Source: Miltoncostaea marina (lineage in GTDB: Bacteria > Actinomycetota > Thermoleophilia > Miltoncostaeales > Miltoncostaeaceae). Taken from it: DNA of 64,000 nt. Below, piece by piece: positions 1-8,574 of this stretch (positions within the stretch are counted from its first letter, which is position 1; each line of letters opens with the position of its first letter). The stretch spans positions 2,264,501-2,328,500 of the forward strand of contig NZ_CP064655.1 in NCBI RefSeq assembly GCF_018141525.1. Reading direction: 5' to 3'. A program made the translations under genes and the position numbers. The notes below the pieces were generated by a model. The model was not told the DNA's origin and ran no database searches. It saw nothing but the letters and a program-made list of their open reading frames with translations.

Positions 1-1296
1 CCCGACGCCGACGCGCCGGTCGCCGCGGCCTCGCGCGACCAGACGAACGTGCTCCTGCGCCAGGCGCTCGGCCTGGTGCGCCGCTCCCCCGGCCTGCCCG
101 AGCGCTTCCGCTGCTTCGAGGGCTACCGGCGGATCACCTGCCCGGGGTCCGCGGGCCGGCTGCAGGTCTTCGCCGCCGACGCCGGCACCGGCGACGGCGT
201 GATCCCCACGCTGGCGATCCTCGAGGAGCTCCACCGGCACCCGTCGCTCGAGCTCTACCGCACCTGGTCCGGGAAGCTCCTGAAGCGCCGCGGCCAGATC
301 CTCATCATCTCGACGGCCGGCGAGCCCGGCGCCGAGTACGAGCAGGCGAAGACGGCGGCGATCGAGGAGTGCGCCCGCCAGGGCGAGGTGCACCGCGAGC
401 CGGGCCTGACGGTGGCGACCATGCCCGGCTTCGAGATGCGCCTGCACGCGCTCGCCGCCGACGAGGACCTCGAGGACCTCGAGGCGGTGAAGCGGGCGAA
501 CCCGCTGCGGGCGATCACGATCGACTCGCTGCAGGCGAAGCGCTCCGAGCCGACCTGGAACCGCCAGCACTGGGCGCGCTTCACCTGCGGCCGGCCGGCG
601 CGGGACAACGACTCGGCGATCGCCGAGGCCGAGTGGCTCGCGCTCGAGCGGGAGCTGATCCCGGCCGGCGAGCCGGTGGCCGTGGGGGCCGACTTCGGCT
701 GGAAGCACGACACGACGGCCCTGGTGCCGCTCTGGACGCCGGCCCCGGATCGCCGCGTGCTCGGCGTCCCCAGGATCGTCGTGCCGCCGCGGGACGGCAC
801 GAGCACGGAGCCGGCCCGGGTGCGCGAGGCCTTCATCGCCATCCACCGCGTGAACCCGATCACGGTCGTGGCGATGGACGCCTCGGCCGGCGGCGCGCAG
901 ATCGCCGAGTGGCTGGAGGCCGAGCCCGGCACGCTCGAGGACGGCTCGCCCGACTACGAGCAGGGCCTGGGCGTCGAGGTGGTCGAGGTCCCCCCGACCA
1001 ACACCGTCCAGACGAAGGTCTACGACGCCTGGATGGAGGCGGTCCGCAACCGCTGGATCCGCCACCCGTTCGACGACCAGCTCACCCAGCACGTCCTCAA
1101 CGCGATCGCCAAGCCCGTCTCCCACGACCGCTACCGCTTCGACCGGCCGAACCCCTCGCGCGCCGCGAGGCACCAGGACCGTCGCGTGATCGACGCGCTG
1201 ATCGCCGGCTCGTCGGTCCACTGGCAGCAGACCGCCAGCCTCGACGACAAGCCGCCGCCGCTCGACCTGTCCGCCTACCGCATCACGACCCTCTAG
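1..1296 (+). CDS. Phage terminase large subunit, 5'-truncated
   Basis: The frame is open from base 1 with no start, so the N-terminal ATPase with its Walker A motif lies upstream. What remains (431 residues) begins in the late ATPase region and continues into the RNase H-like nuclease that cuts concatemeric DNA during packaging. Acidic nuclease positions are visible as VGADFGW near residue 227, AMDAS near 291 and DRRVIDAL near 392. It stops with TAG at 1294-1296; an AGGAGG directly over the stop serves the next gene. First gene of the late operon as seen here. Confidence 0.88.
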   Translation, partial: PDADAPVAAASRDQTNVLLRQALGLVRRSPGLPERFRCFEGYRRITCPGSAGRLQVFAADAGTGDGVIPTLAILEELHRHPSLELYRTWSGKLLKRRGQILIISTAGEPGAEYEQAKTAAIEECARQGEVHREPGLTVATMPGFEMRLHALAADEDLEDLEAVKRANPLRAITIDSLQAKRSEPTWNRQHWARFTCGRPARDNDSAIAEAEWLALERELIPAGEPVAVGADFGWKHDTTALVPLWTPAPDRRVLGVPRIVVPPRDGTSTEPARVREAFIAIHRVNPITVVAMDASAGGAQIAEWLEAEPGTLEDGSPDYEQGLGVEVVEVPPTNTVQTKVYDAWMEAVRNRWIRHPFDDQLTQHVLNAIAKPVSHDRYRFDRPNPSRAARHQDRRVIDALIAGSSVHWQQTASLDDKPPPLDLSAYRITTL

Positions 1297-1303
1297 GAGG
1301 CCC

Positions 1304-1588
1304 GTGACCGTCGCCCTCGCCATCGTCGCCGCCCTCGCCGTGCTGGGTCTCGTCGTGGTGGCCCTGACGGGACGCGCGGGCCCGGCGAAGCCGCTGCGCG
1401 GACGGACGGTGGTCGTGCACACCCGCAAGCCCGACGACCGCTCCATCCGCGGCGTGCTGGTGGCAGAGCACAGGGACCGCATCACCCTGGCCGACGCGGT
1501 GTACCTCACGAAGGACCGCGAGATCGCGCTCGACGGCCTGCAGCACATCCCGGCTGACGCGGTCGCCTTCATCCAGGAGCCCTCGTGA
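1304..1588 (+). CDS. Small membrane-anchored protein with Sm-like C-terminus
   Basis: GTG start with AGGAGG at 1295-1300. The 94 residues start with one hydrophobic helix (about residues 2-23, rich in V, A and L), then a basic stretch. The C-terminal part (about 28-90) has the alternation of an Sm/LSM-type beta barrel: a VVVHT strand, a charged turn, IRGVLV, then DRITLADAVYL. Only the pattern supports this; I know no function. Its stop overlaps the portal start by 4 bases, so it is probably co-translated. A role near the portal or at the membrane during assembly is inference. Confidence 0.6.
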   Translation: MTVALAIVAALAVLGLVVVALTGRAGPAKPLRGRTVVVHTRKPDDRSIRGVLVAEHRDRITLADAVYLTKDREIALDGLQHIPADAVAFIQEPS

Positions 1589-3012
1589 CGGTCCTGATCG
1601 ACCGCGACGGCGATCCGGTCGAGCTCGCGCCCGGCCGCGGCGACCTGCGCGGCTCCTCGACCCCGCTCGAGGAGTGGTTCGGGAGCCTCGGCGCGCGCGG
1701 CGCCGTGCGCCTGGTCGGCGGCAAGACGGTCTCCTACGCGCGCCTGTTCGCCGAGCAGCCGTGGATCGGCGCCGCGGTCATGCGCATGCTGACCTGGGCG
1801 GTGCGCGTGCCGCTGAAGGCCTACCGCCGCGACGGCGACGACCGCCGGCGCCTGCGCCCGGATGACCACCCCCTCGCGGCCGCCCTGCTGACGCCGTGGG
1901 AGCGGGCCGGCCAGGCGCAGCTCGTGCAGGCGTTCCTCGGGCCCGTGCTCGTGCACGGCAACGCGGTCGTCGGCGTCGACGAGGGCCGCTCGGGCGCGCT
2001 CCGCTTCGACGCCTTCGACTGGCGGACGCTGGCGCCGATCAAGGCCGGCGCCCGCCAGATCGCCGGGTGGACGGTCCGCGAGGACGGCGACGAGCGCGAG
2101 GTCAGCGCCGACCACTCCATCCACGTGTCCTGGTGGAGCCCACTCGGGCCCACCGGCGTCTCCCCCCTGCGCCAGCTCGGCACCACCGTCCGCATCGAGG
2201 ACGCCGCCCAGCGCTGGGCGCGCGCCACCTTCGAGAACGGCGCCCGCCCGCCGTCTGCGGTCCAGGCCGACAAGGAGTTCCTCGGCCTCGACCCGACGGA
2301 GCGCCAGCAGCTGCTCGCCCAGCTGCGCGCGGACCTCGACACGATCTACGCCGGGCCCGAGAACGCGGGCCGGCCCGCGCTCCTCCCGCCCGGCCTCGAG
2401 TGGAACAGCGTCGGCCACACCGCGGTGGAGGCCGAGCTGATCGACCAGCGCAAGGTGAACCGCGAGGAGGTGGCGGCGGTCTACCAGATCCCGCCGCCGA
2501 TGATGGGCATCCTCGACCGGGCCACCTACTCGAACATCACCACGATGCGCGAGATGGCCTACACCGACGCGCTCGGGCCGCCCCTGGTGCTGATCGAGCA
2601 GGCCATCACGGCGCAGCTGGTGCGCAACCTGCTGCGCGAGCCGGACATCTTCGTCGAGTTCGACTTCGGCGTGGTCTTGCGGGGCGACCGGCTGAAGGAG
2701 ATCCAGGCGCTGCGCGAGGGGATCGCCTCGGCGATCTACACGCCCAACGAGGCGCGCGGCGCCCTCAACATGGCCGCCTCCGACGAGGAGGGCATGGACG
2801 CCTTCTACCTGCCGACGAACAACCTCCAGCCGGTCGACCGCGACGCGGCGGACGGCGGCGAGGGCCTCGGCGACCTCTCGCTGGCGGCGCAGCGGTTCGG
2901 CCAGGCCATCCGCAACGGCGTCATGAGCCAGGAGGAGGCGCGCGGGCTCCTCGGCCTCGAGGGGCCCGCGCCGCCGAACCCGAACGACGAACCGCAGGAG
3001 GATCCGGCATGA
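1585..3012 (+). CDS. Phage portal protein (HK97 type)
   Basis: The 475-residue product fits the HK97-like portal family, which forms the dodecameric ring at the capsid vertex through which DNA is pumped. Visible support: N-terminal WIGAAVMRM followed by VPLKAYRR, a middle region with NGARPPSAV and YQIPPPMMGIL (the family's 'vP...lg' segment), and a C-terminal NEARGALN turn. Position between terminase and protease is standard. GTG start overlaps the previous stop; the stop overlaps the protease ATG (ATGA). The acidic proline-rich tail is typical. Confidence 0.92.
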   Translation: MTVLIDRDGDPVELAPGRGDLRGSSTPLEEWFGSLGARGAVRLVGGKTVSYARLFAEQPWIGAAVMRMLTWAVRVPLKAYRRDGDDRRRLRPDDHPLAAALLTPWERAGQAQLVQAFLGPVLVHGNAVVGVDEGRSGALRFDAFDWRTLAPIKAGARQIAGWTVREDGDEREVSADHSIHVSWWSPLGPTGVSPLRQLGTTVRIEDAAQRWARATFENGARPPSAVQADKEFLGLDPTERQQLLAQLRADLDTIYAGPENAGRPALLPPGLEWNSVGHTAVEAELIDQRKVNREEVAAVYQIPPPMMGILDRATYSNITTMREMAYTDALGPPLVLIEQAITAQLVRNLLREPDIFVEFDFGVVLRGDRLKEIQALREGIASAIYTPNEARGALNMAASDEEGMDAFYLPTNNLQPVDRDAADGGEGLGDLSLAAQRFGQAIRNGVMSQEEARGLLGLEGPAPPNPNDEPQEDPA

Positions 3013-3656
3013 GGCGACGCCCCGACGTGACGCTCGGCCTCGGCTCGGCCCTCCGCCTGGCCGCCGAGGTGAACCCGGCCGGCGGGCCCGACGCCGACGG
3101 GCGCTTCTCGTGCGTGGCCGCGATCTTCGACGTGCCGATCCCGCGGATCTTCTACTCGCTGGTCCTGCGGCCGGGGTGCTTCGACCGCTCCCTCGCCGAG
3201 CGCGGGCTGCCGAGCCTGCTGCACGATCACGACTGGTCCGCGGTGATCGGCACCGTGGAGCGCTGCGAGGCGGACGAGCAGCAGCTCGTGGCCGGCGCGA
3301 CGCTCTTCCCCCCGGACACGGACCGGCTCCGCGAGGTGCGCCTCGCGATGACGGCCCGCAACGGCGACGGCCGCGCGCCGCTGCGCGAGTTCTCGGTCGG
3401 CTTCGACATCCGCGACGCCCGCTGGGACGTGCTCGACGACGACGAGGTGCTGGCCGTCTACGACGCCCAGCTCTGGGAGTTCTCGGTCACCCTCGCCGGC
3501 GGCATCCTCGACTCCACCGGTTTCCTGCGCGCCGAGGCGCGCGACGACGAGCTGCTGGCCCGCTTCCCCCGGGAGGCTCGGCCCGGCGACAAGTCCGCGG
3601 ACCTGTCCGCGGCCGCCCGCCGCAAGCGGGCGCTGGCGCGAGCGCACCTGCTCTAG
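3009..3656 (+). CDS. Prohead maturation protease (HK97/U35 type)
   Basis: A 215-residue serine protease that cleaves the capsid protein's scaffold domain inside the prohead. The expected His and Ser are visible in LLHDHDWSAVIG (near residues 75-86) and REFSVGF (near 128-134), the two hallmark blocks of the family. The ATG overlaps the portal stop (ATGA). The basic C-terminus (RRKRALARAHLL) is a plausible internal targeting tail. It lies directly before the capsid gene, whose N-terminal coiled coil is its likely substrate. Confidence 0.9.
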   Translation: MRRRPDVTLGLGSALRLAAEVNPAGGPDADGRFSCVAAIFDVPIPRIFYSLVLRPGCFDRSLAERGLPSLLHDHDWSAVIGTVERCEADEQQLVAGATLFPPDTDRLREVRLAMTARNGDGRAPLREFSVGFDIRDARWDVLDDDEVLAVYDAQLWEFSVTLAGGILDSTGFLRAEARDDELLARFPREARPGDKSADLSAAARRKRALARAHLL

Positions 3657-3687
3657 CCGCCCCACCCCGACATAGGAGACACCTCCC

Positions 3688-5040
3688 ATGACGCTCCGTG
3701 AGCGACTGCGGCGGGCCGAGCAGCGCCTCGCCTCCCTCCGCGACCAGCGCGCGACCGCGCGCGAGGCGCTGGCGACCGCCCGCCAGGCCTTCGAGGCCGC
3801 CGGCGAGGACGCCGGCACCGACCACCCCACCTTCCTGACCGCCCAGGAGGCCTCCGAGGAGCTCGACCGCATCTCCGGCGAGCTCGAGGCGGCCGAGCGC
3901 GAGCAGGTCGCCCTGCTGCGCCTGGCGGCCTCCGAGCAGGACGGCGACGGTCCCGGCGCCGGCGACGGCTCCGACCGCATCGAGGACGTCGAGCGCTACA
4001 GCCGCGAGGGCCTGCGCGGCCACGCGAACGTGATCCTGCGCCGCGCCGGCGAGGTCGCCCGCGGCGAGGCCGCGCAGCGCCTGGCGGCGATCGCGCACGG
4101 CCGCACCCCGATCGGGCGAACCTCGCTCGGGCCGGCCGGCACGCGCGAGGAGCTCGCCGCCGAGCTCGACCGGGCCGACCTGGCCGGGCTCATGCAGCCG
4201 GACCGGCGGGGGCTCATCGAGCCGACGCTGCGCCCGCTGACGTTCCTGGACTTCCTGCCGTTCGCGGGCACGGACTCGAACATGGTCCAGTACGTCCGCG
4301 CGACGACGCTGCCCTCCGACGGCGCCGCGGTGGCGCCGACGGCCGAGGGCGCGCTGAAGCCGGAGATGAACCCCCTCGTCTTCGAGGACGAGGACGCCCC
4401 GATCCGCACGATCGCGGCGTGGACCAAGCAGAAGAAGCAGGTGCTGGCCGACGCCCCGTTCCTCGAGGGGCTGCTGCGCACGCTGCTGGTCTACGAGGTG
4501 CGGCGCTCGCTGCTCGGCCAGCTCATCGCCGGCGACGGAACCGGCGAGAACGTCCTCGGCCTGCTCAACTTCCCCGACGTCCTGACCTACGCCCGCGGGA
4601 CGGTGGACGCCGGCGAGAACATCGCCGACGCGGTCCTGCAGGGCATCGTCGAGGTCCAGGACCACGACCGCGAGCCCGAGGTCGTGCTGCTCAACCCGCG
4701 CGACATCGCCCGCATCCGGCTGATGCGCGACGACTCGGGCGCCACGGCCGGCACCGGCGGCTACCTGTTCGGCCCACCGAGCCAGCAGGGCGCGGCGACG
4801 ATCTGGGGCTACCCGATGGTCGCCGAGCGCTCCCTGCCGGTCGGCACTGCCCTCGTGGCCGACCCCGCCGGCGCCCTCGGCCTGCTGCGCTCGGGCGTCG
4901 AGGTCCTGGTGAGCGACTCCGACCAGGACGACTTCATCCGCAACCGGATCACGCTCCTCGCGGAGCTCCGGGCCGGCCTCGCGGTCCTGCGCCCGGACGC
5001 CTTCTGCAAGGTCACGATCACGGAGCCGGTGGCGCCGTGA
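3688..5040 (+). CDS. Major capsid protein with fused N-terminal scaffold
   Basis: HK97-fold capsid protein, 450 residues. Residues 1-75 are a charged heptad-rich coiled coil (RERLRRAEQRLASLRDQR and similar), the expected delta/scaffold domain removed by the upstream protease. The shell domain begins near residue 150; N-arm, E-loop and P-domain segments are recognisable around PLTFLDFLPF, PLVFEDEDAPI and the C-terminal RAGLAVLRPDAFCKV. Start ATG is supported by AGGAGA at 3673-3678. The stop overlaps the next GTG (GTGA). Most abundant virion protein by expectation. Confidence 0.93.
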   Translation: MTLRERLRRAEQRLASLRDQRATAREALATARQAFEAAGEDAGTDHPTFLTAQEASEELDRISGELEAAEREQVALLRLAASEQDGDGPGAGDGSDRIEDVERYSREGLRGHANVILRRAGEVARGEAAQRLAAIAHGRTPIGRTSLGPAGTREELAAELDRADLAGLMQPDRRGLIEPTLRPLTFLDFLPFAGTDSNMVQYVRATTLPSDGAAVAPTAEGALKPEMNPLVFEDEDAPIRTIAAWTKQKKQVLADAPFLEGLLRTLLVYEVRRSLLGQLIAGDGTGENVLGLLNFPDVLTYARGTVDAGENIADAVLQGIVEVQDHDREPEVVLLNPRDIARIRLMRDDSGATAGTGGYLFGPPSQQGAATIWGYPMVAERSLPVGTALVADPAGALGLLRSGVEVLVSDSDQDDFIRNRITLLAELRAGLAVLRPDAFCKVTITEPVAP

Positions 5041-5282
5041 GCGAGTCCATCCGCGTCCGCAACCCCCACGGGGTTCCGGTCGAGGTCCCCGGCGTCGGCG
5101 TCCTGAACGCCGGCGCCGAGACCTCGGCACCGCGCAGCGCCCGCCTGCGCCGCGCGCTCGAGCACGGCCGCCTCGAAGTGGTCGGCGAGGCGCCGGAGAC
5201 GACGCGCGCGGAGGGCGGCGAGGAGGCCTCCGGCAAGTCCTCGCGCTCCCGGCGCTCGGCCCGCAGGGGCCAGACGGCCTAG
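5037..5282 (+). CDS. Small protein, paralogue of the 7262 gene product
   Basis: 81 residues with a GTG start overlapping the capsid stop by 4 bases. The N-terminal half carries VEVPGVGVLNAG followed by a helix of alternating R and A; the C-terminal half is a charged, disordered-looking tail ending RRSARRGQTA. The same PGVGVL-xxGAE pattern and following helix occur in the 65-residue product at 7262-7459, so the two are probably diverged copies of one small beta domain. Function unknown; position suggests a head or neck accessory protein. Confidence 0.68.
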   Translation: MSESIRVRNPHGVPVEVPGVGVLNAGAETSAPRSARLRRALEHGRLEVVGEAPETTRAEGGEEASGKSSRSRRSARRGQTA

Positions 5283-5957
5283 GTGCCGTACGTCGTCGGC
5301 CAGCCGGTCGTCGCCATGCTGACGGCCCCTCCCGGGGTCGCCGGCCTGGGGGCGCGCATCGAGGTCCCGGTCACCCGGGCCATCGTGAGCGCCTGGGCGC
5401 CGGCCGTGCTGGCGGACGGCGTGTGGACGGTGACGCTGGACGCGCCGCCGTCCGTGGGCGACTACCTGCTCGTCTGGCGCACGCCGGACCCCGAGCCGCC
5501 CGCCTACGAGGCCTTCGTGCCGCTGTCGGTGGTCGTCGAGCTCCCCGCGGGCGCTGCCCCCGGCGACGCGTCCGCCTGGGCGCCGAGCCTGGACGACGTC
5601 GCCGCCGCCACGCCCGCCTACACGCGCGGCGGCTTCGACGACGACGAGGAGCAGGCCGGCGCCGAGCAGGGCACCTTCACCGACGACACATCCCCCACCG
5701 CGACCCACGTCCGCGGCCTCATCGCCGCCGCCTGCGCCGAGGTGGCCGGCAGGGTCGGCGCGCCGATCCCCGAGCGCCTCCACCACCTCGCCCGCCAGAC
5801 CGCCGTGCTGCACGTCGCGATCGCCATCAGCACCGGCAAGCTGCCCGCCCAGACCGACGACGCGGCCGGCGAGGTCCGATCCCACACGGCCCGCTACCTC
5901 GCGGCGCTCGAGGAGCTGACCCGCCAGGCCCGCATGGGCCCCGTCCGGCTCGTCTGA
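5283..5957 (+). CDS. Head-tail connector (gp6-like adaptor)
   Basis: 224 residues; GTG start directly after the previous TAG. The C-terminal 130 residues fit the connector family that rings the portal: W-P-S-L-D-D-V near residue 100, then PAYTRGGF, the GTFTDDTSPTATHV block that precedes a helix in many actinophage homologues, and an Ala-rich helical bundle (LIAAACAEVAGRVG). The N-terminal 85 residues look like an Ig-like or other beta domain (ARIEVPVTRA, WTVTLDAP), a common fusion. Followed by the neck gene with a one-base overlap. Confidence 0.82.
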   Translation: MPYVVGQPVVAMLTAPPGVAGLGARIEVPVTRAIVSAWAPAVLADGVWTVTLDAPPSVGDYLLVWRTPDPEPPAYEAFVPLSVVVELPAGAAPGDASAWAPSLDDVAAATPAYTRGGFDDDEEQAGAEQGTFTDDTSPTATHVRGLIAAACAEVAGRVGAPIPERLHHLARQTAVLHVAIAISTGKLPAQTDDAAGEVRSHTARYLAALEELTRQARMGPVRLV

Positions 5958-6409
5958 TGGCCCGCGCCTCGATCCGCATCGAGGGCCTGCGCGACGCCAT
6001 GCAGCGCATCGACGAGGTGGGCGAGCGGGCGCGCCGGCCGGAGCCCGCCCTGCGCGCGCCGGAGACGAAGTTCGACCTGCAGCTGTCCGAGCGCCGCCGG
6101 TTCTCGCACGCCCGGGGCTGGAAGCGGATCACCCCGGAGTGGGCCGCCGAGAAGCGGCGCCGGGGCCTCGACCCGCGCGTCATGCGCGCCACCGGTCGGC
6201 TCGAGTCGGTGCTGACCAACGCCGACGCGGGCGACATCCGCTTCGACGCCTACAACGCCGTGCTGCGCTGGGGCCTCAAGTGGCGCTCGACCGCCTACTA
6301 CGCCGCCGCCCAGGCCAAGCGGGGCCGGCGCGCCGTCGTGATCGACCGCCAGGCGCGCGCGGCGATCACCGAGCGCGTGCAGCGCTACATCGCGGGCGAG
6401 TGGTCGTGA
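5957..6409 (+). CDS. Neck/tail-completion protein (gp10 or virion-morphogenesis type)
   Basis: 150 residues, basic. The pattern RRRFSHARGWKRITPEW ... TGRLESVL ... LRWGLKW ... YYAAAQ matches the phage virion-morphogenesis family, whose members join heads to tails or complete tails. ATG overlaps the connector stop by one base and its stop overlaps the next GTG. The rest of the family also shows an 'F...gW..l...T' start, the tG-L helix and a final R-A helix, all present. Exact assignment (HK97 gp10-like versus P2 gpS/Mu gpG-like) is not settled. Confidence 0.75.
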   Translation: MARASIRIEGLRDAMQRIDEVGERARRPEPALRAPETKFDLQLSERRRFSHARGWKRITPEWAAEKRRRGLDPRVMRATGRLESVLTNADAGDIRFDAYNAVLRWGLKWRSTAYYAAAQAKRGRRAVVIDRQARAAITERVQRYIAGEWS

Positions 6410-7053
6410 GCGACCCGACGCTGATCGCCCCCTGCGACGTCGAGGATCTGCTCATCGAGGTCATCCTCCGCCGCCACCCGGAGCACCTGGCCGCCCAGGA
6501 GCGCCGCCGCGGCCTGAAGCCGGAGACCCTCGAGCGCCTGAAGGCGGTGCGGCACCTCGCCGCCCAGGAGGCATTCCAGTCCGGCGACACGATGCCGGCC
6601 TGCCTGGTGGGCAGCCTCGGCACGGCGGCCGCGCCCGCGCGCAACGAGGACGACGCCATCGACGTGACGCTGCGCGTGGCCCTCGAGGTCGCGGTCATGG
6701 GCCGGAGCCGCCGCGACACGCTGCGCCGGCGCGACATCACCGCATGGACCGTCATCGAGTGCGTCCTCCAGCGCACCCCCCGCCTCGGGATCGTCTCGGC
6801 CATCCAGCTCGTGGACGTCGAGACGGTGGAGTTCGCGCAGGCCCAGAGCATGCGCGGCCACGCCCGCGCGAGCTTCGAGGTCACCGTCCCCTCCGCCGCC
6901 TCCATGGCCGGCCTGCCCGCCGACGACGCGCTGTGGACGCCGGGCTCACCGGGCGGTCCACCGCCCGACGGAGAGCCCTACGCGCCGCCCGTGCCGCTGC
7001 CGCCGGTGACCGCCATCGACGCCGAGATCCTCAGGGAGGGCATCGCCCCGTGA
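6406..7053 (+). CDS. Putative tail terminator / neck protein
   Basis: 215 residues, GTG start in a 4-base overlap. The first 70 residues are helical (DVEDLLIEVILRR), followed by beta strands ending SFEVTVP and a proline-rich tail (SPGGPPPDG). I do not recognise a family. It occupies the slot between the neck gene and the sheath operon where contractile phages place the tail terminator, and size and the mixed alpha/beta layout would fit. The function is inferred from position only. Confidence 0.6.
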   Translation: MSDPTLIAPCDVEDLLIEVILRRHPEHLAAQERRRGLKPETLERLKAVRHLAAQEAFQSGDTMPACLVGSLGTAAAPARNEDDAIDVTLRVALEVAVMGRSRRDTLRRRDITAWTVIECVLQRTPRLGIVSAIQLVDVETVEFAQAQSMRGHARASFEVTVPSAASMAGLPADDALWTPGSPGGPPPDGEPYAPPVPLPPVTAIDAEILREGIAP

Positions 7054-7265
7054 CCTTCGCAGCCGAGTTCCATTGCGTCCGCGCCGACCGGCCGGATGAG
7101 GGCCCGGGCAACGTCCGCCTCCTCCTCGCCACCGATGCCGAAGGCCCGCCCGAGCTGCGCCCCAGCGGACGCCTCGACCTCGTCCTGCCCCCCGAGCAGC
7201 TGGCCGCCTTCGAGGACGGCCGCGTCTACACCGTCCGCTTTGAGCCGGCCGAGGAGCGACCGTGA
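7050..7265 (+). CDS. Small phage protein, function unknown
   Basis: 71 residues; GTG start overlaps the preceding stop (GTGA) and its stop overlaps the next GTG. The sequence is predicted beta-rich and acidic, with strands around FAAEFHCV, NVRLLLAT and YTVRFEPAEE. No catalytic motif. Codon pattern and tight overlaps on both sides support it as a real gene. It probably belongs to the neck/tail assembly block. Confidence 0.6.
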   Translation: MTFAAEFHCVRADRPDEGPGNVRLLLATDAEGPPELRPSGRLDLVLPPEQLAAFEDGRVYTVRFEPAEERP

Positions 7266-7459
7266 GCCTCCGCATCGCCAACATCACCCGCCGCCGCATC
7301 GCCGTCCCCGGCGTCGGCGTGCTCGGGCCCGGCGCAGAGGCCGAGGCCGCGCCCTCGCCCGCCATCGACGCCCTCCACGCGGCGGGCGCCCTCCACCTCA
7401 TCGAGCCCCCCGCGGCGCCCGACCCGGCCGCCGACGACGACCACGAGGAGCACACATGA
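7262..7459 (+). CDS. Small protein, paralogue of the 5037 gene product
   Basis: 65 residues; GTG start overlaps the previous stop. Carries the same RIAVPGVGVLGPGAE block and following Ala-rich helix as the 81-residue protein encoded just after the capsid gene, and ends with an acidic D-D-D-H-E-E-H tail. Such a repeated mini-domain placed before the sheath gene may be a second copy of a structural clamp. No known function. Confidence 0.65.
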   Translation: MSLRIANITRRRIAVPGVGVLGPGAEAEAAPSPAIDALHAAGALHLIEPPAAPDPAADDDHEEHT

Positions 7460-8571
7460 GCCCCGTGACGATCGGCACCTCCATCGAGATCGTCGACGAG
7501 CTGCCCCCGGTGGTGGCGCCGACGGCGACCGACGGTGCCTTTCTCATCCACTCCGGCGCCACCGGCGTCGAGACGTTCCGCACCGCCCCCGACGTCGCCG
7601 ACGCCCTCCCCGGCGAGGCCGACATCGCGGCCATGGCGGACGCCTACTTCAACGAGGGCGGCGCCCGGCTGACGCTGGTCCCGCTGGTCGACAACGCGGG
7701 CACGCCCGACGTGGCCGCCACGCTCGAGCAGGTGCCCGCCGACCTCGGCCCCGGCCAGGTGGTCGCCCCGGAGGTCGTGACGGGCCCCGAGATGGCGCAG
7801 ATCGCCGCCTGGGCCTACGAGACGAACCGCGTCTACATCGCCGACGGCCCCGACGCCGCCGACGACGCCTCGCTCATCACGCTGGCGACGGCGCTGCGCG
7901 GCTCGGCCGGGGCCCGCTTCGCCTCGATGGAGGCCGACACCCTCATCATCCCGGGGATCGCCTCCGGCACGACCCGCGAGGTGCCGGCCTCGATCGTCAA
8001 GGCCGCCCTCATCGCCCGCTCGGACCTCGCCACGGGCAACCCGAACGTCGCCGCGGCCGGCATCACCAACGCCCGCTGCCGGTACGTCATCGGCATCGAC
8101 GCCGCCCGCTCGGAGAGCGAGCGCAACACGCTCGCCGAGGCCGGCGTCAACGCCTTCCGCACCATCTACGGCCAGGCGGTGGTCCCCTACGGCTTCCGCA
8201 CGGTCGCCGACCCGGACACCCTGCCGCTGTGGTGGGACCTGTCCGGCTCGCGCGTGGTCATGGCCGTGCGCGCCCGCGAAGCCGAGGTCAACGAGGCCCA
8301 CCTGTTCGGCCAGGTGGACGGCTCCGGGGCCTTCCTCGTGAGCTACGAGACCAGCCTGGCGCGCGTCCTGAAGGAGCTGCAGTCCGCGGGCGCCCTGTTC
8401 GCCACGTCGCCCTCGGACCCCGGCTACAGCGTCTCGGCCGGCTGGGAGCTGAACCCGCGCGAGGAGATCGCCCAGGGACGCGTCCGCGCGCGCATCACGC
8501 TGCGCATCTCGCCCTTCGCGGAGAACATCGTGCTCAACATCATCCGGCGCAGCGTCGCCGAGGAGGTGTGA
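7456..8571 (+). CDS. Tail sheath protein
   Basis: 371-residue contractile sheath protein. Recognisable are the N-terminal beta part, AYFNEGGARLTLVPLV near residues 60-75, a middle segment with GNPNVAAAGITNARCRY, and the C-terminal handshake region VRARITLRISPFAENIV that links neighbouring sheath subunits. It is shorter than many sheaths (about 390-480), as in compact P2-like forms. ATG overlaps the previous stop; followed after 3 bases by the tube gene. Presence of this gene makes the phage contractile. Confidence 0.9.
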   Translation: MSPVTIGTSIEIVDELPPVVAPTATDGAFLIHSGATGVETFRTAPDVADALPGEADIAAMADAYFNEGGARLTLVPLVDNAGTPDVAATLEQVPADLGPGQVVAPEVVTGPEMAQIAAWAYETNRVYIADGPDAADDASLITLATALRGSAGARFASMEADTLIIPGIASGTTREVPASIVKAALIARSDLATGNPNVAAAGITNARCRYVIGIDAARSESERNTLAEAGVNAFRTIYGQAVVPYGFRTVADPDTLPLWWDLSGSRVVMAVRAREAEVNEAHLFGQVDGSGAFLVSYETSLARVLKELQSAGALFATSPSDPGYSVSAGWELNPREEIAQGRVRARITLRISPFAENIVLNIIRRSVAEEV

Positions 8572-8574
8572 TCC

